Shown here: positions 1-7,989 of the stretch, piece after piece | Layout: each line of letters starts with the position of its first letter | Position numbering within the stretch: position 1 is the first letter of the stretch | Assembly (NCBI GenBank): GCA_017534885.1 | Contig: JAFXVR010000020.1 | Coordinates: forward strand, 1-64,000 | Length of the DNA stretch: 64,000 nucleotides | Direction: 5' to 3' | DNA from: Clostridia bacterium | Lineage (GTDB): Bacteria > Bacillota > Clostridia > Christensenellales > Aristaeellaceae | Notes under the pieces: model-generated | Databases searched by the model: none | What the model was told of the DNA's origin: nothing | The model's input: only the letters and a program-made list of their open reading frames with translations | Translations under genes and position numbers: made by a program

Positions 1-363
1 GAAAGCAACGTGTCTTTTTAATTCTGCGGAATCCTGTGGGCAGACATACAGGTGGTGTTTCTGTAGATGCTCCTTGCCGCTATACTTGAATGCCTCCCGT
101 GCAGTAATGCCAAGATCGCCCTCATGGTGATAGCCGATTTCCCCCAGTGCACGCACCACCGCATCAAACAAAGAATAATCCTTGATGACGACATCAATAT
201 CAATGATCGGTTTTGCGGACAGCCCCCGTACAGAAGTGCTGCCAACGTGCTCAATGCTTAAGGCCAGTGAACCAAGGGCTTCTTGAATCTCGTCTTTTAT
301 TTGTATGAAAGCATGTTCCCAGTGCTCATCATAAGGCAGAACGACAACGCTTTTCGTAACCAT
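1..363 (-). CDS. GrpB family (UPF0157) nucleotidyltransferase-like protein, 3' end cut by window
   Basis: The protein has the GrpB/UPF0157 signature, a beta-polymerase-like nucleotidyltransferase fold: near residue 35 it reads EHVGSTSVRGLSAKPIIDID, with the GSTS-type loop and the D-x-D pair expected for metal binding. The substrate of this family is not settled; members are often near CoaE or in mobile DNA. It continues off the left edge, so about 120 residues are visible. Two in-frame ATGs lie at 369 and 363. The AAGGGG upstream is only 3 nt from the first but 9 nt from the second, so 363 is preferred. It lies about 27 nt downstream of the XRE regulator on the same strand and is probably cotranscribed with it. 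Confidence 0.8.
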   Translation of the reverse strand, partial: MVTKSVVVLPYDEHWEHAFIQIKDEIQEALGSLALSIEHVGSTSVRGLSAKPIIDIDVVIKDYSLFDAVVRALGEIGYHHEGDLGITAREAFKYSGKEHLQKHHLYVCPQDSAELKRHVAF

Positions 364-390
364 TTTCATTCGCCCCTTCAAATCCCGGTT

Positions 391-609
391 TTACTCAGCG
401 GTTTCCCGCTTCTCATAAGTAAGCCGCACATCGTATCCCAGCGCGTCCATCATAGCGAGGAACGTCTTATTGACGATCTGCTCCCGGCTATTCACAATAC
501 GACTAACGTAAGCGGGAGAAGTCCCGACTTCCTCTGCAACCCATGCCTGGGTCTTTCCTTCTTCTATGCATTTTGTCTTCACATCAAGCTCGATGTTGTT
601 CTTGAGCAC
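391..609 (-). CDS. Small XRE-family helix-turn-helix regulator
   Basis: This protein of about 72 residues is essentially a single HTH_3 domain: QAWVAEEVGTSPAYVSRIVN is the classic turn and recognition helix, followed by a short capping region. It should bind DNA as a dimer. A strong GGAGG overlaps several possible starts (GTG 618, ATG 615, TTG 612, GTG 609). Only the last has normal spacing (8 nt), so the GTG at 609 is chosen, giving a protein that begins (M)LKNNIEL. A perfect dyad next to its promoter suggests autoregulation. Such small XRE proteins are also seen as antitoxins or phage-type repressors. The downstream partner is the GrpB-like gene, not a recognisable toxin. Confidence 0.75.
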   Translation of the reverse strand: MLKNNIELDVKTKCIEEGKTQAWVAEEVGTSPAYVSRIVNSREQIVNKTFLAMMDALGYDVRLTYEKRETAE

Positions 610-631
610 CAACATCACCTCCAGTAAACAG

Positions 632-660
632 GTTAAGGAATAGCTTAACTAATTGTAGCA
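632..660 (-). promoter_or_regulatory. Extended -10 promoter with adjacent operator-like dyad for the XRE gene
   Basis: On the minus strand TGC-TACAAT (652-660) is an extended -10 element. Directly downstream is the perfect inverted repeat GTTAAG-N6-CTTAAC (632-649), between the promoter and the XRE start. This position fits an autoregulatory operator. No convincing -35 is seen, which is usual for TGn promoters. Confidence 0.45.
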
Positions 661-732
661 TGAAAACCTGCCAAAATCCACAACAAAATAAGCGCCCCAC
701 CCGAAGGTGAAGCGCCATAATTCCTGTCTGCC

Positions 733-1296
733 TTACGCCTTGATCTCCATCCCGTTGGTGAGAGTGAAGACGATGTTGTCTTTGCTGTGCACCGTCACGT
801 GATCTACCAAACTGCCCCAAAGCTCCTCGCTGAACTCCGTCACCATTTCCGGCAGGGCTTCCAGCGAGTGGATGAACCGTCCGAACTCCCGCCGCCGGAT
901 GCCGCGATGGGCAATCTCAGCGGTGACAGCATCGTACTTGCCTTTGGTCTCCTGAAACCGTGCGGAGAGCGCTTCATACCGGACGCTGTACTCCGTCTGA
1001 TCCTGCGCCACCCTGGCATTCTGGGCGATAGCTTCCTGAACCGCATCGGCATCCACGTTCATCTGCTCGGCCAGCCGTTTCTGTTCTTTCTCCAGCTCCT
1101 CTGTCCCGGTCAGCAGGGCCTGATCTTCGCGGAGCTCCTCAAGAATCATACCCCGGTCGGTGATGAGACTGTTCGCCATCCGGAGGAAAGCAACCTTGAT
1201 CTCATCCTCTGTCAGGTGCGGCGTCCGGCAGTGCTTCTTCTCCTTGAACTTGGCGTTGCACTGCCATATGGGAGAGACGGCTCCGGCCGGCTGCAT
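733..1296 (-). pseudogene. C-terminal remnant of a large serine recombinase
   Basis: From about residue 10 the translation matches the C-terminal half of TndX/TnpX-type large serine recombinases: the IWQCN...C...TPHLTEDEI segment just after the zinc ribbon, then a long coiled coil and the C-terminal block ending NGMEIKA. The catalytic resolvase domain, the recombinase domain and the first Cys pair of the ribbon are absent. Recognisable similarity stops at about 1267. Beyond this the frame stays open but looks unrelated. Normal family members are about 500-550 residues; only about 178 remain. It points to an excised or rearranged integrative element. The ATG at 1296 is the first available start but probably not meaningful. 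Confidence 0.8.
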
Positions 1297-3946
1297 CGTG
1301 TACGACGACGGGATCTCGGCGGCCGTTCTGAGAAACAGCGAGGTCTCCTTCCGGATCGGTTTCGTTCAGCGCACATGGAATGGAAGCGCGGTCGTGAGCG
1401 AGGACACGTACATTCACGATAACGCGACCCCGATCCTGTATAACGGGCAGGAAGAACTGACAAACGCCTGGGTCATCGTGAGCCGCTCGCAGACGCTCAA
1501 TGGGCGGCTGGGTATTAACGGCCATGTCAGGCTCATCCTGATGGACGGCGTGACGCTCACCTGCACAGAGGGTGTCCGCGTGGCAGTAGGCCACACGCTG
1601 ACCATTTACGGGCAGAAGAAAGGCTCCGGCAAGCTCACCGCCAACGGCAGGAAGTACACCGCCGGCATCGGCAGCAACGATCAGGACGACGGCAACAACG
1701 ACAGCGCCGGCACCATCAACATCTGCGGCGGCACGATCGTCGCGCAGGGCGGCGAGGACAGCGCGGGCATCGGCGGCGGCAACGAGGCCACTGGCGGCGC
1801 CATCAACATCTACGGCGGCACGGTCAATGCCACCGGCGGCGAAGACGCCGCGGGCATCGGCTGCGACGATAACGGGCGCAATACCGACGCCACTTCCATC
1901 ATCATCTACAAAGGAATGATCGACGCGATCGGCGGCGAACAGGGCGCCGGGATCGGCGGCGGCGCCGGCGACACAGGTACGCCGATCTATATCCACGGCG
2001 GCGTCATCACGGCAAACGGCACCATGAACCAAGATAACCAAGACAGCGGCGCGGGCATCGGCGGCGGCAAGGGCAGCGGCACGCGCGGGGTCTACATCAC
2101 GGGCGGCTGGGTCATAGCGGCCGGAGAGAACTGCGCCACAGGCATTGGCGGCGGAGGCGGCGGAGGCAGCATCCGAAACATCCACATTTCCGGCGGCACG
2201 GTCATAGCCACGGGCGGCGAAGATGCCGCGGGCATCGGCGGCGGTGCTTTCACCAACATGAAAGGTACCATCAAAATCACGGGAACCGACACCAAGGTCA
2301 AAGCGACAGGCGGCAGGTGCGGTACAGGGATCGGAGCCGGTGGTTACACCATCATTGATGGCGGCGGAGACATGCGCGGAAAAATCATCATCGACTGCGG
2401 CGCAAGCAGCCGGATCGAAGTCTATGGCGGCCAGGAAGGCGCAGGCATCGGCGCGGGACTCGCCGGCAACATGACCGGCAGCGTCACCATCGACGGCGGA
2501 AACGTCTATGTCAAGGCGAACAGCCACGGCGGCGCGGGCATCGGCGGCGGCGCTGAATTGCTCAACATCGGCGGCGAAGGCGGAAATGTCTTCATCAACG
2601 GCGGCTATGTGGAGATCTGGGGCGTGAGTTCGGGCGCTGAAAGCATCGGCCACGGGGACGACGACAGCAAGAGCGGCACCTTGAAACTGGCGGATCACCT
2701 GCGCGTGACGGTGGGCGGAGAGCCCATCAAGCGGTCCAAACGGACGAGCGAGTGCCACAGCCGCAACAAGAACGAAAAGTGCGTGATCGAGGCGTGCCCG
2801 CACGGCGACTTCACATATATGGTCACGGAGAACGGCCATACGCCCGTGTGCGCCTGGTGCTATGCACCGTTCCAGGAGGAAGCGCATACCTACGACAGCA
2901 ATCCGGCGTGCGCCTGCGGTTATCAGAGCGGCATGGTAGCCGTCCACTTTGCTCCAGGCATAGAAGGCTCAGCCGAAGAGATGCCGGACATGCTTGTCAT
3001 GCCGGGCGAGGCGCTGGCCCTGCCGGTATGCGGCTTCACCGCGCCTGAGGGGAAGTGCTTCGGGGGGTGGATCTGGGAATGCGACGACAGCGTTTATGCG
3101 CCCGACGATCCATTCACCGTGACGGAGGAGCTCACGCTGACGGCGCGGTGGCTCAACCTGTATACGGTCACCTTCGTGTATGACGAGACGGGCGCGCCGT
3201 CTGAGTACGACGGTGAAATGCCGCCCGTCAGCCTTGCGGAGGGAAGTGTCTGGATCCTGCCGGAGTGCGGCTTCACGTCACCGGCTGGTATGCGTTTCCG
3301 AAGCTGGATGGTAAAAAACGACGGCGATGACGGGTATACTGCTATGAATGACGGCGATGAAATCACCGTCACGGCGGATGTGACAGCAGCGGCGAAGTGG
3401 AGCGCTGAGATCGACGCAATCTTCTCGCCTGGCTATGAAGGAGCGCCGGAGGAAAACTATATCATACCCGTTGCATTGTACAGGGTGTTCTATCTCCCAG
3501 CGTGCATGTTCACACCGCCGGACGGATATGAGTTTGACGTCTGGGAAAGGGACATGGAGCACATCGGCACGATGAGGCTCAACCCGGGCAACGGTTTCAC
3601 CGTGACGGGGAGGCTCACCGTAACAGCGCTGTGGAAGCTCCTTCCGTCCTTCAGCAACGCTGGCTTTGTCCTGCCCGCCGAAACGACGGAGATCGAAGCC
3701 AGCGCCTTCGAGGGCATCGCGGCAGCCATTGTCGAGATCCCGATCAACTGTATGTCCATCGGCGATTACGCCTTCAGGGACTGCGTGGGTCTGACCATGA
3801 TCCGCATCCCCGCGGACTGCACTCTGGGCCTGGACGTCTTCGACGGCTGCCCAAAGGTGTACATCTTCAGCGCGGCGGGCAGCCCGGCGGAAAGCTATTG
3901 CCAGAGCCACAGCAACTGCGTGTTTGTGGAGGATACGGGGGACTGA
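1268..3946 (+). CDS. Surface protein with AGIGGG beta-helix repeats, InlB-like repeats and a BspA-like C-terminus; N-terminus lost
   Basis: After WNGSAVVSEDTYIHDN the protein carries about eleven copies of an AGIGGG-centred unit every 25-35 residues, alternating with GGTV/ATGGEDAAGIG strands. This is the right-handed beta-helix type common in gut Clostridia (residues about 80-480). Three InlB/Flg_new-like modules follow, each ending F-x-V-T-x-x-L-T-x-T-A-x-W. Last comes a BspA-type leucine-rich unit (EIPINCMSIGDYAFRDC...). This composition is typical of secreted adhesins or carbohydrate-binding proteins, yet there is no signal peptide. Codons upstream of 1268 are antisense to the recombinase remnant, so the true 5' end appears to be missing. 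The ATG at 1268 is the first start inside non-recombinase sequence and has no good ribosome site. It may not be expressed. Confidence 0.7.
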   Translation: MGETAPAGCIVYDDGISAAVLRNSEVSFRIGFVQRTWNGSAVVSEDTYIHDNATPILYNGQEELTNAWVIVSRSQTLNGRLGINGHVRLILMDGVTLTCTEGVRVAVGHTLTIYGQKKGSGKLTANGRKYTAGIGSNDQDDGNNDSAGTINICGGTIVAQGGEDSAGIGGGNEATGGAINIYGGTVNATGGEDAAGIGCDDNGRNTDATSIIIYKGMIDAIGGEQGAGIGGGAGDTGTPIYIHGGVITANGTMNQDNQDSGAGIGGGKGSGTRGVYITGGWVIAAGENCATGIGGGGGGGSIRNIHISGGTVIATGGEDAAGIGGGAFTNMKGTIKITGTDTKVKATGGRCGTGIGAGGYTIIDGGGDMRGKIIIDCGASSRIEVYGGQEGAGIGAGLAGNMTGSVTIDGGNVYVKANSHGGAGIGGGAELLNIGGEGGNVFINGGYVEIWGVSSGAESIGHGDDDSKSGTLKLADHLRVTVGGEPIKRSKRTSECHSRNKNEKCVIEACPHGDFTYMVTENGHTPVCAWCYAPFQEEAHTYDSNPACACGYQSGMVAVHFAPGIEGSAEEMPDMLVMPGEALALPVCGFTAPEGKCFGGWIWECDDSVYAPDDPFTVTEELTLTARWLNLYTVTFVYDETGAPSEYDGEMPPVSLAEGSVWILPECGFTSPAGMRFRSWMVKNDGDDGYTAMNDGDEITVTADVTAAAKWSAEIDAIFSPGYEGAPEENYIIPVALYRVFYLPACMFTPPDGYEFDVWERDMEHIGTMRLNPGNGFTVTGRLTVTALWKLLPSFSNAGFVLPAETTEIEASAFEGIAAAIVEIPINCMSIGDYAFRDCVGLTMIRIPADCTLGLDVFDGCPKVYIFSAAGSPAESYCQSHSNCVFVEDTGD

Positions 3947-3965
3947 CCAAAACAGGCCAATAATC

Positions 3966-4001
3966 AGGGAGCCGGTCGTGTGATTTGACCGGCTCCCTTT
4001 T
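3966..4001 (+). terminator. Rho-independent terminator after the surface-protein gene
   Basis: A perfect 12-bp stem (AGGGAGCCGGTC at 3966-3977 paired with 3987-3998) has a 9-nt loop and runs into TTTT, 20 nt after the stop codon. It could also serve the opposite strand. The following 118 nt to the GH43 stop hold no gene I can recognise. Confidence 0.85.
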
Positions 4002-4119
4002 GCTGATCTGTGCATGCCCCTTGTTGTTCTGCGTCCGGGGACGCCGCTTGGCCCGGCTCTCGTCCACCCGCACGTCGCCAGACTGCTTCATCAGACAGCA
4101 CCAGGTTCAGCGGCGCCGC

Positions 4120-5538
4120 TTACACAATCAGCTCAAAGGCCGCGAACTGCAGGTGCCCGTTCCCCACAAAGGTGAAGTACAGGGCCTGCACGCCGTCCGG
4201 GATGGCGATGTCAGCCTGGGTCTCCTGCCACACGTTCGCGTAACCTACGGGCACGCTGCCGATGGGCTCGGCATCCCAGGCCAGGCGGATGTCCACGCGT
4301 CCGCTGGCATAGCCCTTGGTGCGCAGGCGGATGGCCCGGACGCCGCGGCAGTCGAAGTACCGGAAGCCCGCGGTGGCGGAATTCCGCATGTTGGCGATAT
4401 AGCCGATGCGCTGCTCGTCGTCGTTGGGGGTCTGGGTGATCTTCGGGAAGCGGTCGTCCATCCAGCCGGACCAGGGCACATAGAGCTGCTCGGTATCGGT
4501 GTAGAGATGGCAGGCGATGTAGGCCGGGTAGACGCCCTCGCCCCGAAGCGGGGTGGCCCTGCCGCCGCAGGAGGTGACCTCCGCCTGGAGGATGCCGCCC
4601 TCGGGCGTGAAGGCGATGCGTTCCAGGCAGCCCTGGCGGCTGTAGTTGGTGCCGTTGGTGTGGCGGTGGTAGAAGATGTACCATTCGCCGTTGATTTCCG
4701 TCATGCTGCCGTGGTTGTTGGCCACATAGCACATGGGCTTGTCCGCCGGCTTGTAGCTGTCGATGCCCAGGTCGCAGCCGCTGATGATCACGCCGCCGTA
4801 GCGGAAGCCTTCCACCGGGCTTTTGCTCACCGCCCAGCAGAGCTCGTGGCAGACGGCAGATGAATAGATGAAGTAATACAGATCGCCGCGCTTGCGGATG
4901 GAGGCGGCCTCAAAGTACTCGTGGCCCTCAAAGCCCGTGCCCTCGCTGTACATGCAGCCCGGCGCCACAAAGCGGGGCGCTTCGGCCACCGTCAGCATGT
5001 CCCGCTCCAGCACCGTCACCATGGCGCCGTGCCGGGAGCGGTCGCCGCGGCCGCAGAAGCCCGTGTACAGGTAGGTGCGGTCGCCTTCGGTCAGCACGCC
5101 GGGGTCGAACTGGGGCTCATCCCCCTCCCGCTCGCCCAGGCGGGTGCCGTCCGGATAGCGCACATAGCCGTAGAAGGCGTAAGGCCCCGCCGGCGTGTCG
5201 CTCACCGCCACGGACACGCAGCCCCTGCTGCTCAGCACATAGTACAGGTAATAGCGTCCGTCCGGGCCGACGGTCACGTCCGGGGCGTAGAGATTGCCCT
5301 GAAGATCCGCGTTCTCCGGATCCTGATCCTTGCGGTACATCACGCCCTCACAGCGCCAGTCGCCCAGATCGTCCACCGGCGCGGACCAGCACATGTAGTC
5401 GCCCATGCAGTACACATCGCCACCGAAATAGTCGTGGGAGCCGTACACATACACGCGGTCGCCGAAGACATAGGGTTCGCCGTCCGGGATGTATTCCCAG
5501 AAGGGTAGATAGGGGTTGACGATCTGATGTCCGCTCAT
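4120..5538 (-). CDS. Glycoside hydrolase family 43 protein
   Basis: The 472-residue protein is a GH43 five-bladed beta-propeller enzyme, a family acting on arabinan, xylan or related pentose oligosaccharides. The three expected acids are visible: Asp19 in YIPDGEPYVFGD, Asp86 in NLYAPDVTV and the general acid Glu209 in EYFEAASIRK. After about residue 330 comes a beta-rich region that may be a carbohydrate-binding module. There is no signal peptide, so it probably acts in the cytoplasm on imported oligosaccharides. The start is the ATG at 5538, preceded by AAGGAGG. An upstream in-frame ATG at 5556 would bury this site. It lies 22 nt behind two membrane coiled-coil genes and is likely their operon partner. 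Confidence 0.88.
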   Translation of the reverse strand: MSGHQIVNPYLPFWEYIPDGEPYVFGDRVYVYGSHDYFGGDVYCMGDYMCWSAPVDDLGDWRCEGVMYRKDQDPENADLQGNLYAPDVTVGPDGRYYLYYVLSSRGCVSVAVSDTPAGPYAFYGYVRYPDGTRLGEREGDEPQFDPGVLTEGDRTYLYTGFCGRGDRSRHGAMVTVLERDMLTVAEAPRFVAPGCMYSEGTGFEGHEYFEAASIRKRGDLYYFIYSSAVCHELCWAVSKSPVEGFRYGGVIISGCDLGIDSYKPADKPMCYVANNHGSMTEINGEWYIFYHRHTNGTNYSRQGCLERIAFTPEGGILQAEVTSCGGRATPLRGEGVYPAYIACHLYTDTEQLYVPWSGWMDDRFPKITQTPNDDEQRIGYIANMRNSATAGFRYFDCRGVRAIRLRTKGYASGRVDIRLAWDAEPIGSVPVGYANVWQETQADIAIPDGVQALYFTFVGNGHLQFAAFELIV

Positions 5539-5560
5539 GGTGCCTCCTTGTTTCACGCGG

Positions 5561-6214
5561 TCATTCCGCGGTCTCTGTCTCCTTCAGCGCCTCCAGCCTC
5601 GCCTCCCAGGCTGAAATGCGGCTTTGCCTGGCGGTCTCCGCCTCCGGATCGGTGTCCGGAACCGCGGCCTTCGCCCAGGCGATCAGCGGTGGAAGGGCTT
5701 CCCGCTCAGCCTTGGCCGCGCTGAGCGACGCCTCGCCGACAGCGCTGACTCCGGCCGCCATGCCCGCCGCGCTGCCCCGGCTGATGTTCAGGCTGAGGGC
5801 GTCCGTGGTGACCGTCAGCATCCCCGTCAGTTTGCTCAGATTGGCCGTGAGGGCTTCCGGATCAGCCTGGGCGCTCTGTTGCTGCCAGTTTTGCAGGGCG
5901 TCCCGCTCGGCGTACAGCGCCGGGAGCTGCGCCTGGATGCTGGCGACCTTTTCCGTGCTCTCGCTCAGGGTCAGTTCAGCCTCCTTGATGGCCTCGCGGG
6001 TGGCCTTCAGCTCATCCTGAAGCACCAGCTTGGCGGCATCCGTGGCCTGGAAGGCGGCAATGCTCTCCTCGTTCTGCCGCTCGACCTCCCGCAGGGTCTG
6101 CTTCAGCCCCATATGCCGCTGATACAGTCCGGCGCAGAGCAGCAGGCCGGCCGCCACCGCCGCGCAGAGCAGGGCGAGCATCAGCCGGTCGGTTTTGCTT
6201 TCTTTTCCGGGCAT
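5561..6214 (-). CDS. Membrane-anchored coiled-coil protein of unknown function
   Basis: I recognise no named family. The protein has 217 residues: a short charged N-terminus (MPGKESKTDR), one hydrophobic helix (LMLALLCAAVAAGLLLCAGL, residues about 11-30), then about 100 residues of Leu/Glu/Gln-rich heptads predicting a long coiled coil, and an Ala-rich C-terminal part with possible amphipathic helices. This suggests a type II membrane protein with an extracytoplasmic rod. The start at 6214 has AGGAGG at the right distance. That site overlaps the stop of the upstream gene, so the two are translationally linked. The upstream gene has the same architecture, suggesting a heteromeric pair. Confidence 0.65.
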   Translation of the reverse strand: MPGKESKTDRLMLALLCAAVAAGLLLCAGLYQRHMGLKQTLREVERQNEESIAAFQATDAAKLVLQDELKATREAIKEAELTLSESTEKVASIQAQLPALYAERDALQNWQQQSAQADPEALTANLSKLTGMLTVTTDALSLNISRGSAAGMAAGVSAVGEASLSAAKAEREALPPLIAWAKAAVPDTDPEAETARQSRISAWEARLEALKETETAE

Positions 6215-6218
6215 ATGC

Positions 6219-6692
6219 TCACCTCCTGGCCGCCTCTTCACGGCTGTCCGCCGGGGCTTCCGCCGGCTCGGCCTCCCTCAGCGCCCGGTCTGCCATATCC
6301 TGCGCCGCGATGGCCGCGTCCGCCGCGTCCGCCAGGGCCGCCCAGGTCTCTGCCCGGTTGGCTTCAGCCTCGTTGTACGCTCCCCGCAGGCTCGCAATCT
6401 CCGCCCGCAGCTGCTTGCGCTCCGCCCGCAGGGCCGTGCCCTCGGCCTGAGCAGCCTCCGCCTGGGGCTGAAGGGCGGCCAGCTCGGCCTGGGCCTGAGG
6501 CAGCTCCCCCGCGGCCTTGTCATATTCGTACTGCTGCTTGCTTTCCCGCTGGCGGTTGAATTCCAGCGAGCGCTGCGTGTCCGCGATGGCCGCCTCCAGC
6601 CCCGGCCTTTCCACCGCAAAAAAGGCCACAGCGCACGCAATGGCCAGCAGCAAAACCGCCGCCGCATACCCGAGCCCCCGATCCCGGCCCAT
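6219..6692 (-). CDS. Membrane-anchored coiled-coil protein, partner of the downstream gene
   Basis: The 157-residue protein starts MGRDRGLGY, followed by a transmembrane helix (AAAVLLLAIACAVAFFAV, residues about 9-27). The rest is an Ala/Glu/Gln-rich coiled coil (AQAELAALQPQAEAAQAEG and similar) ending in an Ala/Glu-rich tail. The frame stays open to 6980, but that extension runs through an intergenic hairpin repeat and has no ribosome site. The ATG at 6692 has GGAG 4-7 nt upstream and sits 27 nt below a good promoter. The stop overlaps the ribosome site of the next gene. The function is unknown. Size and layout resemble small structural coiled-coil pairs (FtsL/DivIC-like) but no specific motif supports that. 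Confidence 0.6.
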   Translation of the reverse strand: MGRDRGLGYAAAVLLLAIACAVAFFAVERPGLEAAIADTQRSLEFNRQRESKQQYEYDKAAGELPQAQAELAALQPQAEAAQAEGTALRAERKQLRAEIASLRGAYNEAEANRAETWAALADAADAAIAAQDMADRALREAEPAEAPADSREEAARR

Positions 6693-6718
6693 GTCTCCGC
6701 CCCCCTCTCTTGCGCACA

Positions 6719-6747
6719 ATTGTAACACATCCGTCACGGAAACGCAA
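6719..6747 (-). promoter_or_regulatory. Sigma-A-type promoter for the coiled-coil/GH43 operon
   Basis: On the minus strand TTGCGT (6742-6747), a 17-nt spacer and TACAAT (6719-6724) lie 27 nt upstream of the first coiled-coil start. Confidence 0.6.
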
Positions 6748-6774
6748 GGCGGAGCAGGGCAATCAGTACCGATC

Positions 6775-6859
6775 CTGGGGGAAGGGAAGGAACTTTTCTG
6801 GATAAAAGTTCCTTCCCTTCCCCCAGACCCCCATCCTATCTTCAAAAGACTTTTTATCC
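6775..6859 (-). repeat. Dispersed hairpin repeat, family A, copy 1
   Basis: The copy has a perfect 23-bp stem (6775-6797 with 6804-6826) and a 6-nt loop, followed by a conserved flank (6827-6859) ending CTTCAAAAGACTTTTTATCC. The same unit recurs at 60862-60946 in this orientation and at 7990-8069 and 35559-35640 in the opposite one. The stem is a purine/pyrimidine-biased GGGGGAAGGGAAGG tract. It lies in the 527-nt gap between 6692 and 7220. Confidence 0.85.
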
Positions 6860-6993
6860 TTTTGGGGAGTAGGTATGGATTGGGTTCTTTCAGCGGGATC
6901 ATGCAAATGGCACATGATGTTCCGTACAGATGAGGCACAGACCCTGAAAAATGATTGTTCTGATCGTCGCATATTTTCATTGTTTGATTCGGA

Positions 6994-7097
6994 TGTCAAA
7001 AGGGCGCTTTCCTGAACCAAGCCACGACTGGTTGTGGAAGGTAGCGGAAATTACCACAACCAGTCGTGGCTCTAAGGTCGGAAGCACCCTTTTGTCA
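6994..7097 (+). repeat. 104-bp MITE-like palindromic element, left copy
   Basis: The ends are terminal inverted repeats (TGTCAAAAGGGCGCTTTC at 6994-7011 and its 15/18 match at 7080-7097). The centre is a perfect 17-18-bp stem (GCCACGACTGGTTGTGG, 7021-7037 with 7054-7070) and a 16-nt loop. A second, inverted copy of identical length is at 7858-7961. No coding capacity is present, so any movement would need a transposase in trans. Confidence 0.8.
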
Positions 7098-7219
7098 CCC
7101 TCAACATTGTTTGTAAGCGATTGCCCTTTGCGGCAGAGAAACTTGGCGGACAGGCAGGAATCAGACCCTCCCCTGTCGAAAGCTACAGCATCAACAACAG
7201 CACCGAAGGAGGCATTTTC

Positions 7220-7642
7220 ATGGCGAACGAGAGCAATCTTTCCGATGCGAAGCTGGCCCTGCTGGTGACCGGCGCTGATCTGCCGATGGACGAAATCTGC
7301 GAACTGCTGGAGCTGAAGCCCACGCGCATCCTGCACAAGGGCGACCTGATCAACCGCCTGCCGGAGATGTACGCCGAGGAGGACGAGTGGGTCTACATGA
7401 TTCAGCTCTCCGCCCCGGCCACCACCGACATGGCCATGGTGCACCTGCTGGAACACCTCTCCCGCCACCGCGACAAGCTCCACCAGGTCAAAAAGCTGGG
7501 TCACGTCACCCTGCGCCTCTTCGTCCAGAGCGATTACGCCCAGATGACCTACAACCTGACCCCCGCCACCCTCGGCTGGCTGGCCGGCATCAACCTGACG
7601 CTGGAGATCTCGTCGCTGAGCTGGGGCGAGGTGGGGATTTGA
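7220..7642 (+). CDS. DUF4279 domain-containing protein
   Basis: The 140-residue protein fits the DUF4279 family: ALLVTGADLPMDEICELLEL is the opening strand-helix, KPTRILHKGD the conserved P-T-x-x-x-x-K-G-D turn, then DEWVYMIQ and a C-terminal SLSWGEVGI strand. The family has no established biochemical role; members are small cytosolic proteins, sometimes encoded with immunity or toxin genes. The start at 7220 has AAGGAGG 8 nt upstream. The open frame continues back to 7121 without a ribosome site. The gene is alone between two inverted 104-bp repeats, with hairpin repeats outside them, an arrangement that suggests cargo or a preferred insertion zone. Confidence 0.75.
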   Translation: MANESNLSDAKLALLVTGADLPMDEICELLELKPTRILHKGDLINRLPEMYAEEDEWVYMIQLSAPATTDMAMVHLLEHLSRHRDKLHQVKKLGHVTLRLFVQSDYAQMTYNLTPATLGWLAGINLTLEISSLSWGEVGI

Positions 7643-7643
7643 G

Positions 7644-7671
7644 CTGTTAGCTGTTAGCGGTTAGCTGTTAG
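7644..7671 (+). repeat. Four tandem heptamers CTGTTAG
   Basis: Immediately after the DUF4279 stop codon the heptamer CTGTTAG occurs four times without interruption; the third copy reads CGGTTAG. Such short tandem arrays can vary in copy number by slippage. No gene reads through it. Confidence 0.8.
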
Positions 7672-7857
7672 CTTGGTTACACTGCTGAGAGCGTGTTTCT
7701 GCGCACAGGCAATGGGGTTTTGATTCAGAGATTAGGTTGGAAAATGCAGCCGTTGGCCAGGAGGCTGACGGTTTTTGTTTGCGAAAACGCCCTGGCCGCT
7801 CTGAAACAGTCAACCCAAGGCGTCGGTAATTGATGTTCTGTTAATAAATGGTAAGGG

Positions 7858-7961
7858 TGACAAAAGGGCGCTTTCAACCTTGGAGCCACGACTGGTTGTG
7901 GTGATTTCCGCTGTCTTCCACAACCAGTCGTGGCTCAGTTCATGAAAGCGGCCTTTTGACA
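7858..7961 (-). repeat. 104-bp MITE-like palindromic element, right copy (inverted)
   Basis: This is the reverse complement of the element at 6994-7097, with the same length, terminal repeats (7858-7875 and 7944-7961) and a central 19-bp stem (7883-7901 with 7918-7936). In matched orientation 13 of the 16 loop bases agree. The outer flanks also match (TTGATTCGGA on the left, TCCGAATCAA on the right), so the inverted repeat extends past the element ends. Confidence 0.8.
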
Positions 7962-7989
7962 TCCGAATCAATAAATGACTTCTTCGGCA

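Noticed and set aside
1202..2947. Long open frame on the minus strand opposite the beta-helix protein
   Set aside because: It mirrors the GGC-rich repeats of the plus-strand gene, is Ala/Asp/Val-biased and has no family motif. It is a high-GC shadow.
3867..4091. Short minus-strand frame near the surface-protein end (VRVDESRAKRRPRTQ)
   Set aside because: It has a basic, protein-like start but reads through the terminator into antisense of the surface gene, has no ribosome site and matches nothing I know. It could be a relic, but is not supported.
6693..6980. N-terminal extension of the first coiled-coil protein
   Set aside because: The extension crosses the promoter and the family A hairpin, and a good start with ribosome site exists at 6692.
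6994..7961. CRISPR or phage attachment sites
   Set aside because: There are only two copies, inverted and palindromic, with matching terminal repeats. A MITE-like element explains them better.
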